From Adenophora triphylla var. japonica (lineage: Eukaryota > Streptophyta > Magnoliopsida > Asterales > Campanulaceae): a DNA stretch of 64,000 bases. The DNA lies in contig JAFEMH010001353.1 of assembly GCA_022495995.1 (NCBI GenBank), positions 1-64,000 of the forward strand, read 5' to 3'. The position numbers were made by a program, and so were the translations under genes. Numbering within the stretch: position 1 is the first letter of the stretch; each line of letters starts with the position of its first letter. Positions 54,534 through 64,000 of the stretch are shown one piece after another. The notes below the pieces were generated by a model, which did no database searches, was not told where the DNA came from, and saw only the letters and a program-made list of their open reading frames with translations.

Positions 54534-55163
54534 TGTAGGGGAATTAGGGTCTTTGATACTAATGGTGCTTCCGGATATATGATTGAATCGTGTATAATCC
54601 ACTTTCCGAATAAAGTATTTCGACCCTTAATGCCTGGGTTACACAAAATCTTTATTGGGATAAGACAATCACGCAATTTGTTTTCTAGGCAAAGAGAACA
54701 AATCAAAACCTTGAGAATTGTTTGCTTTCGTTATATTATTGTATCACTCTTGTATGTTATGTGTGTACAACTGAGATCAATCTCTGTATATATACAGATG
54801 GAGAGGTATTAGTTAAAGGGTACAATCAAAAGACATGACTTTAGCCAAGCAATGTGTCTCTTCATTTTGAAAAGGCATCTGTACAGGAACTGCACGGCCG
54901 TGTCTTATGAACTGCACGGCCGTGTTGTTCATACCTGCACGGCCGTGTCATATGAACTGCACGGCCGTGCTGTTCATACTGATCAGCACAAAGAGCTACC
55001 CTTTAACTTTTACTTCTATATCGAGGTTGACTTCGTTTTAGCTCAAACGAGTGTGTACTCCACACTTTCCCTTACTCGTATCCGAGTCTAATACGAATCA
55101 CATTGATCTCTTAGTAAATCACCATTACAATAAAACAAGTTGATGACACTAAAATCACCAACA
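54534..55163 (-). repeat. Copia 3' LTR with CACGGCCGTG array
   Basis: Between 54889 and 54970 the palindrome cacggccgtg occurs four times, spaced 20-25 bases, each preceded by tg or ctg. The 5' LTR has the same array in a noisier form (60041-60120). Confidence 0.92.
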
Positions 55164-55779
55164 AATCCCCTCCATTTTAGTGTAATCCTTTGATTTACTA
55201 AACTGTATAAATAACGAAACAAACGAATGCATAAATGAAAATGTCTTGCGATTGAATTTTCATCTTAGTATAATACACATTTCAAATACTCGAGAATCGG
55301 GGTGTCGTAACGATTGAACCCGTCAACTCATATGAATACCTGAAGATACTATACACATAAGTTCAAGATTGATTCTCTTTGTTTAATCTTGACACTTTTA
55401 CAAGCCATGTGTCCATATCCATTAGTGAACATATAGGAAGCCAAGTCCTAGCTTCTTGAAGCGGCAAAACTTCATGTCCATATAGGTAGTTCCTTTTAAT
55501 CTTGCACCTGCATTTGCAATTTTTCAAAGGAACTATTAAGAAGATATTCTTCAACCTAACCTTTACTTGCAGGTCTGAACATATACCTTGGGAAAGATAA
55601 TAACATGTGTTCCAATCTCCAACTGCGAGCTTTCCACATTGAATTCAAGCTTCTAACGTTGTATTAGAAGGGAATTGGGTATCTCACAATTAGAGGATTA
55701 AATGGACTTTAATCCCATTCCCATAGCAGACTTATTTACCAAGTCTCTGGCTAACCCTTCGTCAGTGGTCGCCCAAATT

Positions 55780-56265
55780 TTGTTGCGACCGAACAAACTC
55801 AACTGATATCACACCATTCATGATTAACTCCCGAATCATACTATGTCGACACCCAAGTGTCTAGACTTGCCATTATAAATCCGACTATAGGCCACTAGCC
55901 AAGGTGGCAAGACTATCACAATGGATAGACATTGGTGATATCGGTTTTGGCCATAATGGAATCTCATATATCAAGTTAAAGCCACTCCGCTTCTTTTCCA
56001 GCGGCAGCCCAATGCTACAAACTCGGATTCCATTGTAGAATGTGTAATACATGTACTGCTTTTTGGAAGCCCAAGAAATGGCACCTCCTCCAAGTAAGAA
56101 CACCCAACCACTAGTAGAAGATGAATCTTCTTGGTTGATCCAACTAGCATCGGTATAACCTTCTAATATAGAAGGATGTCCACTATAACACAAACCATAG
56201 TCCATAGTACCTTTTAAGTACTTGAACACCCTTGTTATAGCATGCCAATGCGTCTACTAGGATTA
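55780..56265 (-). pseudogene. Copia RNase H (frameshifted)
   Basis: The minus frame 55885-56229 reads MFKYLKGTMDYGLCYSGHPS, LEGYTDASWINQEDSSSTSG and WVFLLGGGAISWASKKQ, the N-terminal RNase H blocks (catalytic D in YTDASW). A shift after KKQ loses the ESEF block, and the frame recovers as LIYEIPLWPKPISPMSIHCD. It would degrade the RNA strand during reverse transcription; as written it is broken. Confidence 0.85.
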
Positions 56266-57250
56266 CTAGTGAACACGCTCAATCTTCCAACCGCATAAGC
56301 AATATCGGGTCGAGTGCCCGTCATAGCATACATCAAGCGCCAATGGCTTTTGAGTATTCGAGCTGTGACACGGGTTTACCAAGATTTGATACAAGTTTCT
56401 CGGTAGGATCCATGGGAGTACTAACTTTAGAACAATTATCACAATTAAACCTCTTGAGAATTTTCTCAATATAATGAGATTGTGATATTGCAATTCCCTT
56501 GTTCATCCGTTTAATCTTTATACCAAGAATTACATCGGCTTCTCCCATGTCCTTCATTGAAAATTTTGATGACAAAAACTTCTTAGTTTTATCAACTACA
56601 TTTTGGTCAGTGCCAAAAATCAACATGTCATCTACATATAGACAGATGATTACACCTTTACCGGATTCATCAAATCTGCTATATACACATTTGTCGGACT
56701 GATTTAATACAAAACCATTCGACAAAACAACCTCATCAAACTTTTGATGCCACTGCTTAGGTGCTTGCTTCAGCCCATACAATGACTTAATTAACTTACA
56801 TACCTTATGCTCATTACCTGGCATAACAAATCCTTCTGGTTGTTTCATATACACTTCTTCTTCCAAATCACCATTTAGAAATGCTGTTTTGACATCCATT
56901 TGATGGATCAATAGATTTTGAATAGCTGCCAAAGCTATCAGTAATCTAATAGTAGTGATACGAGCAACCGGTGCATAGGTATCGAAGTAATCGATCCCTT
57001 CCTTTTGTCTAAAGCCTTGGATTACCAATCGAGCTTTAAACTTGTCGATAGTTCCATCGACTTTCATCTTCTTTTTGAAGATCCATTTGCACCCCAAAGG
57101 TTTACGGCTGGTGGTAAATCGACAAGACCCATGTATTATTTTCCACAATAGAACCCAATCTCATCATCGATGGCTTCTTTCCAAAAACCAGCGTCTCGAG
57201 ATTTTATTGCTTCATCATAGGTTCTTGGATCCTCCTCTATACTATAACAA
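56266..57250 (-). CDS. Copia reverse transcriptase
   Basis: A 271-residue minus frame (56333-57148) covers nearly the whole RVT_2 domain: KPLGCKWIFKKKMKVDGTID (19-38), KARLVIQGFRQKEGIDYFDT, HQMDVKTAFLNGDLEEEVYM with the first catalytic Asp (85), LYGLKQAPKQWHQKFDE (123-139) and the YVDD catalytic motif (171-174). It continues to VSTPMDPTEK, then LEYSKAIGA, where a shift occurs; the next frame carries the LMYAMTGTRPDI-type connection. The ATG shown is internal, since the polyprotein is open upstream to about 57250. Confidence 0.92.
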
Positions 57251-57331
57251 GAAGAGTATTGAGATTCAATTTGATCTCTTGATCCCATAACTAAATATAG
57301 TTGAAAATCGAACCATATGATTTAGCTTTCC

Positions 57332-58133
57332 TTACTCTTGCACTCTTACGAGGTTCGGGTGTCTCACTTGGTACATCAATTGAATGATCATCCATTTGAG
57401 ATTCGCCGACATTGGTATAATATCCTTGGGTCTAGGTATCGAAGAGAAACGATTCTCATCAAAGATTGCATCTCTTGATTCTATAATTGTGTTTATAGAA
57501 ATGAATTCATTAGGTTCTATAACATAAAACCTATATGCCTTGGAATGCTCAGCATATCCAACAAAGATGCAATCAATACCTTTTTCTCCCAACTTTTTCC
57601 TTTTAGGGTCCGGAAGTCTAACCACGGCCCTACATCCCCAAACTCGCAAAAATGTCAAGTTTGGTCGTTTCTTATACCAAAGCTCATATGGGGTAATCTT
57701 GTTCCTTTTATTAGGAACTCTATTCAATAGATGACAAGCCGTTAACATGGCTTCACCCCAAAACCCGTCACTCAAGCCAGAGTAAGACAACATGGCGTTA
57801 ACCATTTCTTCAAGAGTTCTATTCTTCCTTTCAGCCACACCATTTTGTTGTGGTACATAAGGAGCCGTAGTCTCATGAATTATCCCTACGGATTGGAAAT
57901 ATTTAGGATCATAATATTCACCACCTCTATCCGTACGTAAGGTTTTAATCGAAGCCATTAAGTTGAAGTTCAACTTCGGTTTTATAAATTTTAAATTTAT
58001 CTAGGGCTTCATCTTTTGCATGCGGCAAATAAATATAGCAAAACCTAGAAGCATCATCTATAAAAGTGACAATATACTTTTTATTGCCTAAAGATGGAGT
58101 TGCATGAAAATCACATAAATCACTATGTATCAA
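57332..58133 (-). pseudogene. Copia integrase core
   Basis: Two minus frames. 57945-58133 has MIHSDLCDFHATPSLGNKKY and IVTFIDDASRFCYIYLPHAK, with the first two catalytic acidic residues. 57332-57973 has SIKTLRTDRGGEYYDPKYFQ, PYVPQQNGVAERKNRTLEEM (the catalytic Glu in NGVAERKNRT), and the downstream LNRVPNKRNKITPYELWYKK and WGCRAVVRLPDPKRKKL. They overlap out of frame near 57950, a single shift. It would insert the cDNA into the genome. Confidence 0.9.
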
Positions 58134-58790
58134 TTCAAGTTTCTACGTAATTCCTTGTAACACTTTTAAAAGGTTTCCTAGTGATTTTTGTTAACATGCA
58201 AGTATTACACCTTTCCGTATTATTATCAATAACAGAATCAAACCATCTTTGGACATTTCAAGCATTCTTTTATAGTGCACATGTCCTAACCGAGCATGCC
58301 ATAATGAGGAATTAACAACAACGAGAGGAAGTCATATAAACAGAACTAGAGTTAACAGAATTTTATTCAAATTCAACATAAACATCCCATTGTTATAATA
58401 ACCAAATCCTACAAATACACCCGACTTCGATAAGATATACTTATCGGATTCATAAACTTGTTTATAACCACACTTGTTCAAGACAGGACCCGAGAAATTA
58501 AATTCTTACGAAGTTTAGGTACATATAAAACATTAAACAAAGAAATCGTTTTTCCCGAACTAAATTCCAATACCACACTTCCTCTTCCTTGAATAGGAGC
58601 GGAATGGTCATCACCCATGTAAAGGACAGATCCGTCTTCCATTGGTTCGTATGTCTTAAACCAACAACGATCTTTACAAACATGAGCAAAGTGGCACCGG
58701 AATCAATCCACCACGCAATAGCATCATCCCGCACATAAAATGCCTCGAAATTATTGAAACAGAATTTTTAATAAATGCTCCAACTATGAA
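58134..58790 (-). pseudogene. Copia protease and GAG-pre-integrase region
   Basis: 58640-58734 encodes AIAWWIDSGAT, the DSGA active site of the aspartic protease, after which frames change repeatedly. Fragments of the pre-integrase region and its zinc-binding H/C residues are visible to 58134 (RMLEMSKDGL-like text near 58250) but no long open frame remains. Confidence 0.7.
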
Positions 58791-59660
58791 TTAAATTCGA
58801 CCTTGGTTTTGAGAATGGTCCTTAGACCCCTTTCCCGAACCACTTGTGCTTGCGCCGTTCTTGTTGTTTCCAACACGACAATCCTTCTTAAAGTGACCAG
58901 TTTTGCCACACTTCCAACATGCCAATTTAGGCTTCTTGTTGGGACCGTAACCATTGTCATTGAAACTACGTTTCTTTCCTTTGTTTTTATTGTTTCCACC
59001 CTCATCAATCATATTGATCGAGGGTCCAGCAACTTCTTTTCCTTTGCCTTTGTCATCTTCTTGCGCCCTAAGAGATTCCTCTATGCGCAAGTGACTTCCA
59101 AGTTGAACCAAAGATAGATCGTCTTTACCATGTTTCAAGGTGTGTTTGAAATTCTTCCAGGAGGGAGGCAATTTATCAATCACACTTGAAACAGATATTG
59201 ACTCATCCATCTTCAATCCATGTTGTGTATATTGTCCAAGGATTCTAAGGAGTTCATTGAACTGTTCCATGACAGGTCTTGAATCGACCATTTTGTAATT
59301 ATTAAAATTACTCACAAGGAACTTCTTACTAGAAGCATCCTCTGCCATGTACTTGGATTCAAGAGAATCCCATAACTCTTTAGCAGACTCCTCATTTTGA
59401 TAAATGTCAAATAAAGGATCAGACATACCGTTCAATATGTGTCCTCTGCAGATGTAGTCATCGTTCTCCCACTTCGATCTACGTCTGACGGCCTCCAAGT
59501 TATCCTCTTCAAGCAATTCTGGAATTGGAGTAGATAGAACATACACCACCTTTAATGTTGTCAAAAGGAAGTGCATCTTCTTTTGCCAACGTCTGAAATC
59601 TTGCCCTTCAAACTTGTCTAGCTTTCCAAACTTTGTTGTCATCTCCTTCACAGTAGCCAT
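58791..59660 (-). CDS. Copia Gag
   Basis: Minus strand, about 290 residues from MATVKEMTTKFGKLDKFEGQ to the stop at 58791. Blocks: DFRRWQKKMHFLLTTLKVVY (the W of the DUF4219/UBN2 start), DPLFDIYQNEESAKELWDSL, VMEQFNELLRILGQYTQ, VIDKLPPSWKNFKHTLKHG, then a basic region and the knuckle CWKCGKTGHFKKDC. I chose the ATG at 59658-59660 because gag homology begins there. The frame is open for another 66 codons into the LTR (59858), an unusual feature. Only 25 bases separate this ATG from the LTR end. Confidence 0.9.
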   Translation of the reverse strand: MATVKEMTTKFGKLDKFEGQDFRRWQKKMHFLLTTLKVVYVLSTPIPELLEEDNLEAVRRRSKWENDDYICRGHILNGMSDPLFDIYQNEESAKELWDSLESKYMAEDASSKKFLVSNFNNYKMVDSRPVMEQFNELLRILGQYTQHGLKMDESISVSSVIDKLPPSWKNFKHTLKHGKDDLSLVQLGSHLRIEESLRAQEDDKGKGKEVAGPSINMIDEGGNNKNKGKKRSFNDNGYGPNKKPKLACWKCGKTGHFKKDCRVGNNKNGASTSGSGKGSKDHSQNQGRI

Positions 59661-59685
59661 GAGTATCACAAATACTTTATTCGTT

Positions 59686-60315
59686 TGTAGGGGAATTAGG
59701 GTCTTTGATACTAATGGTGCTTCCGGATATATGATTGAATCGTGTATAATCCACTTTCCGAATAAAGTATTTCGACCCTTAATGCCTGGGTTACACAAAA
59801 TCTTTATTGGGATAAGACAATCACGCAATTTGTTTTCTAGGCAAAGAGAACAAATCAAAACCTTGAGAATTGTTTGCTTTCGTTATATTGTTGTATCACT
59901 CTTGTATGTTATGTGTGTACAACTGAGATCAATCTCTGTATATATACAGATGGAGAGGTATTAGTTAAAGGGTACAATCAAAAGACATGACTTTAGCCAA
60001 GCAATGTGTCTCTTCATTTTGAAAAGGCATACGTACAGAACTGCACGGCCGTGTCTTATGAACCGCACGGCCAGTGTTGTTCATACACACGGCCGTGTCA
60101 TATGAAGCTACGGCCGTCTTTGTTCATACCTTGATCGACACAAAGAGCTACCCTTTAACTTTTACTTCTATATCGAGGTTGACTTCGTTTTAGCTCAAAC
60201 GAGTGTGTACTCCACACTTTCCCTTACTCGTATCCGAGTCTAATACGAATCACATTGATCTCTTAGTAAATCACCATTACAATAAAACAAGTTGATGACA
60301 CTAAAATCACCAACA
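59686..60315 (-). repeat. Copia 5' LTR
   Basis: Partner of 54534-55163. It differs mainly within the cacggccgtg array and at sites such as 60029 (acgtacag against ctgtacag) and 60128 (gatcgacac against gatcagcac). Confidence 0.93.
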
Positions 60316-60815
60316 CTTCAAGGCCTTATATAATTTAATTAAATCGCACCATCAGCATGTATCTAAATTGCGATAGGTTTAAAGTCATAGAAAGGTCTCT
60401 TCATGATGACGCCCTCTTTCTTTCTGCTTCTTAGCCTCAGCTATCAGAGAAGAATGGGTTTACATTTTTGCCTCTGCTTGTTGAACAAGGAGGACATCAA
60501 GTTGCATGATTTTTAAAGATTCCTTTATCGTGGTTTCAGATAATAATTAATTGAAGTCAGTCGAAGTTCTTAGACTGTCATTAATTTCTTAATTAGTATA
60601 CTGTAATTGATATCTTTGTATTATTCATAAAATTTACTTTTTTTTTTGTACTTTTAAGGATATTTGAAATATTTTCGTATGTCGGTGGTGGTGGTGTGTA
60701 AAACTTAAAGGATACTCCTACATTGATGCAATCGACTTCTCTCAATATTTCTAGCACAAATTAGTATTTGATGGGGGTACTGACCCGTGCGGTCCGCACA
60801 GGGGGTTAGTACTAG

Positions 60816-61256
60816 TCAATACATTCAATAAGACTCAACACTTATTACGAAATGAAAAAATATATTTAAAAAATCCTTACAATTAGTTTTCATTAATAAA
60901 ATAACACATTTCTTAACTATTACTGTATTAATTAGAGTTCGAAAAAAAATCATTGTTAATTATAAAATACTTACGAAATATGATTGTGAAAATTTCTAGA
61001 ATGTAATTATTGAAGGAAATTTTATATTGAAAATGTGATATCAATTTCATGAATTTTAAACACGATGGAAATCTTTGAATTTTTCTCTCATTTTCTAAAA
61101 TAAAATAAAACAAATTATGTTAAACCAAATGACTATTTTGCCCCTCTATCATCTTCTCTATTTGCGTGGATATACTTCAGCAACCCAAATATCCAATGAA
61201 AAAGAACTCTACTTTCAGCTCTCATTAGTAGACAACCCAAGAAAAAATCCCAAGCT
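60816..61256. other. TERC upstream region
   Basis: AT-rich sequence between the Helitron-like end and the TERC start codon. The last 100 bases are likely 5' untranslated sequence (CT-rich, ctctatcatcttctctattt). I see no convincing promoter motif. Confidence 0.5.
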
Positions 61257-63849
61257 ATGAAATTAGCATCGATAATTCACAGTGGGTTGCAGCCTCCTTT
61301 GAAATTGGATGTAGGGTTGCTTAGAATTCAGCCAATAATCTCACCTTCGATTCATTTCCCCAAATGGGTTCAGTCCCAATTAGTTCACTCGCACAAACCC
61401 ATCCTCTTTTCAGGTAAATTTATATCTATGTGTTTGTGTATGTGTTATTGTATGCATATATGTGGATGTTCATATGGAGTAAAGATTGAGTGTGTGTGTA
61501 ATTGTATAGATTGAGCGTGTGTGTAATTGTATACATATATGTGGATGTTCATAGGGAGTAAAGATTGAGTCTTTCTGATTTGGATTGCAGTTGGGTGTCG
61601 TCATAGATTGACGCGTCGTTTATCAATCGTCAGTTCGAAAGGGATTGAACAAGAAGAAGGATCATATACCACAGGTGACAATTTTTGGTTCTTGATGTTG
61701 GCGTTGCCTTTAAGAGATCTTTGAAAATAAAAGTTAATATTTTGCTCACATAAAGCCAAATGAAATTACTAACTGCTAAGTAAATTTAATAAATAATTCG
61801 CAAACTTTTGGGTGGTTGTGGATTCCTATGCCAATTACATTTGAATATAGCTCATGTACTAGTGTGAAGCACTAACAGTAACGAGGAGGATATCTTTGTC
61901 CAACCAGACAGAGTCTCCTTTGATGAACTAGGAAAAGCATTGTAGAACAACAAAAAAAAAAAAGAAGTTTACTAGTGAGGTTTTTAATAGAATTGAAGGT
62001 CTAGACCTGGGAGTACAGGGTCTTGAACACTTCCATGACTACTATCGTTAAACTAAATGTTTAGAAAGTGGACTACAAGAATAATTATGGATCTTTGCCT
62101 TAAAAATGTAAAAAAGCACACATTTTCAGAGTTTTAAAATGAAATTTGGACATTCAATTAAGAATGGAGGGAGTACAAGAAAAAGGATGGCGATATTGAA
62201 ACTGGAGTTCCAACTTAAAGCCATTGCCTTTTGAGTGGTTTAGTTCTAAGGCTTGTATTTCTACACAGTGGAATTTTTAGGCCTGGTGCACTCCTTATGC
62301 ACATTACCAGCGGCAATAAACAGCTTTGCACATTACTATTTTCAGCCTTGCACATGTGAAATGCTTTGATTGCATTATCTAAAATTAAGGTGCTAACTAA
62401 ACCTATGCACTTTAAGGTTTGCATCCCCAAACTTATATCTTAGGTGCTAGGCTTGTACTCTATGATTGTAGTGATATGGGATCTGGATTTTTGAAGGACA
62501 CCATATCTCTTAACCAATTCTCCCTCCGTCCCAAAACGAATGTAAATCTTTCAAATCTGACAACCAAGGGCAGGTTCTTGTAGAATGAAGCAAGCATCCT
62601 TATATTATATCTGCTGAACCATATTGTTTTAAACATCTTCCAGAACTATTTGTTTAATTTATCGACAAATGATTATGCAGAGGAAGAGACAGCTAGTTTG
62701 CTGACACATGATAAAATTAAAAAACCCGAGAATAATCGTATAATTGATTCTGTTGACAATTCAGAAGAGAGGACTAAGGGGCCTGAAACTTATAAGTCTT
62801 CTGTCAGAACAGTTGGATTATGCGTAAGTGCATATTGATTTTTGATTTCAATTAAAAGTCAATATTATTCTGGTTTTGCTTACCCTAGTTTAAAGTCACT
62901 ATAGTGATTAATTATCTTAGGTACTTACGGCTGTGGCATTTGGTGTTGGCTTGGGATTCAAAGATGGAGCTGGTAAGGCATCAGAGTTTTTCGCCGGGTA
63001 TGTGCACAAGTTATCTATATGAACTTTCATTCTCATGTAAAAGGAATTGTTTCCGCAAGGGTATATGGAGATGTATTAAAGCTAAGACTTAGTTGTTCAA
63101 GGATTTATAAGGCTTAATCAAGTTTTGCAGTCATTATTTACCATTTAATTTAGTTACTTCTCATTATCTTAGCATAATTAACCCCACCTCAATTATTATC
63201 CTAGCTTTTTTAAACAGATGTTTCACATTGAGAAAAGAATTGGAATAATTTTTTATTTTCAAATTAATGAATTTTACTGAAAGGGGAACTCAGACACAGT
63301 GAAGAAATATAAGCAAACATTGCATGCATCAACTCAACACGAATCATCATGTAAACAAAATGAAGTTGTTAACAGTTGCTTCTTTTGGTATTTTGATATA
63401 AGGTTGCTGATTTTTATTCCTGTTGTTGTATACTGAGTTTTATGGAGTACTTCTTTTGGTCAACTTATTAACATAATTCTTATTTTTCTTCCAGATATCT
63501 GCTTGAACAGAGTTTGTCTGTGGATAATTTGTTTGTCTTTGTTTTGATATTCAAGTACTTCAAAGTTCCAATGATGTATCAGGTGCAGTGTAAGATTATC
63601 ATGCTAAATGCTTTGGGTTTTTTCCCCCTTACAATTATCTTTTTGACTTATCAACTTTTTCTTTATTTGATGCTATATTGCGGTCGTCTAATCTAACTCT
63701 CATTCGCAATCTTAATATCCGATTCTCAATGATATTTCTTGCTGTTGTATATCATGTTGAAATTTCAGAACCGCGTGCTTTCTTATGGCATTGTTGGTGC
63801 AATAGTATTCCGATTGTCTCTGATACTTGTAGGAACGGCTACTCTTCAG
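61257..63849 (+). CDS. TERC: TERC, thylakoid membrane TerC-family protein, 5' part
   Basis: Six exons with GT-AG introns: 61257-61413, 61591-61674, 62681-62823, 62921-62997, 63495-63582 and 63769-63849 (630 bases, 210 codons, frame open across all joins); the gene continues beyond the window. Exons 1-2 encode a transit-peptide-like N-terminus (MKLASIIHSGLQPPLKLDVG, then HRLTRRLSIVSSKG). Exon 3 is polar. Exons 4-6 start the TerC domain: VLTAVAFGVGLGFKDGAGKA, EQSLSVDNLFVFVLIFKYFK, NRVLSYGIVGAIVFRLSLIL. The family has seven or so membrane segments and about 380 residues in Arabidopsis (TERC/PDE149), where it is needed for thylakoid protein insertion. The start is the first ATG, just after a CT-rich leader. 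Intron 2 carries a Stowaway-like end and the segment copied to 5664-6992 and 37365-38697. Confidence 0.9.
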
Positions 63850-64000
63850 GTCAATTATTACTTTGGAAATAGCTTTTTTATACATAAATAACATGACAGA
63901 TTTATCATGATCGTATGTTCTTCACTTTATATTTCTTTATATTCCTTTAGACCGGTACATTTCTAAAAGTTTTCTTGTGATCGTCTTAGAGGTTCGAGGC

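Larger units (their letters stand above)
54534..60315 (-). mobile_element. Full-length Ty1/copia retrotransposon, TSD cttca
   Basis: LTRs 54534-55163 and 59686-60315 (630 bp each) with TGTAGGGG...CACCAACA ends on the plus strand and a perfect target duplication cttca at 54529-54533 and 60316-60320. Transcription is on the minus strand: the tract CTAAAATGGAGGGGATT (55164-55180 complement) abuts the 3' LTR. In coding order it carries gag, protease, integrase, reverse transcriptase and RNase H, the copia order, but with frameshifts in protease, integrase and RNase H. The LTRs are almost identical outside a few CHG-type sites, which points to a young insertion. Confidence 0.95.
53658..60815 (+). 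mobile_element. Helitron-like element split by a copia element
   Basis: Left end TCTAATATACAATACAGG preceded by A; right end a hairpin ACCCGTGCGGTCCGCACAGGG (60783-60803 with one mismatch), about eight bases, then CTAG (60812-60815) followed by T. This is the Helitron layout: 5' TC, 3' hairpin plus CTRR, insertion between A and T, no target duplication. Without the copia element and its duplicated 5 bp it is about 1.37 kb. Gene-like text next to the insertion (HDDALFLSASQPQLSEKNGF, about 60385-60450) was not recognised. There is no Rep/helicase, so it would be non-autonomous. Confidence 0.6.

Noticed and set aside
54485..54706. A gene beginning upstream of the copia 3' LTR
   Set aside because: It is the LTR part of the gag-linked frame seen in the 5' LTR and lacks any gag sequence here.

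Overview
The window is nuclear DNA of a flowering plant, most likely a eudicot; I cannot name the species. The evidence is spliced genes with GT-AG introns, plant-only families (plastid TERC, F-box/DUF295 proteins, FDM-type RNA-directed DNA methylation factors), and dense nested Ty1/copia, Ty3/gypsy, CACTA, Mutator-like, hAT and Helitron elements. I recognised no rRNA or tRNA gene. Only one gene looks intact, the 5' part of a TERC gene at the right edge.

Layout. 1-16147 (copy A) and 34531-40446 (copy B) are two copies of one composite segment: a minus-strand gypsy (chromovirus) remnant, an antisense fragment of the TERC gene, and F-box/DUF295 pieces. Copy A was later split by a copia-like element (2499-5213, TSD aaatt) and by a 7.4-kb Athila-like gag-protease element without reverse transcriptase (8556-15958). 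In copy B the F-box/DUF295 block is half of a palindrome of about 3 kb (38869-41905, 19-bp spacer), a potential hairpin-RNA locus. 16148-30693 is a nest: a gypsy LTR fragment, a Tat-type gag with its LTR, and a copia element whose 5' LTR holds a probable solo LTR, which holds a 5.6-kb CACTA transposon. The CACTA element carries exon fragments of four host genes (FDM, RPA1, SRP72 and a VTT-domain protein). 30700-34530 is AT-rich and has a DUF295 pseudogene and minisatellites.

42290-53657 is a patchwork of smaller elements: a Helitron-like end, a Mutator-like element carrying an importin-5 first exon, a 1.15-kb CACTA element with TSD caa, a C3HC zinc-finger (ILP1-like) gene fragment, a 547-bp tandem duplication starting with a Helitron-like 5' end, and a 761-bp hAT element with TSD ggggaggc. 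53658-60815 is a Helitron-like element interrupted by a full-length 5.8-kb copia element (54534-60315, TSD cttca). TERC starts at 61257 and runs off the right edge; its exon 1 end, exon 2 and intron 2 are the source of the antisense fragments in copies A and B.

The genes do not form a pathway. The main theme is gene capture and rearrangement: fragments of at least seven host genes sit in or beside mobile elements. Related copies also differ repeatedly as CAG or CTG in one copy against CG in the other. That is hard to explain by mutation and suggests base-calling errors at methylated CHG sites, so some frameshifts reported here may be artefacts.
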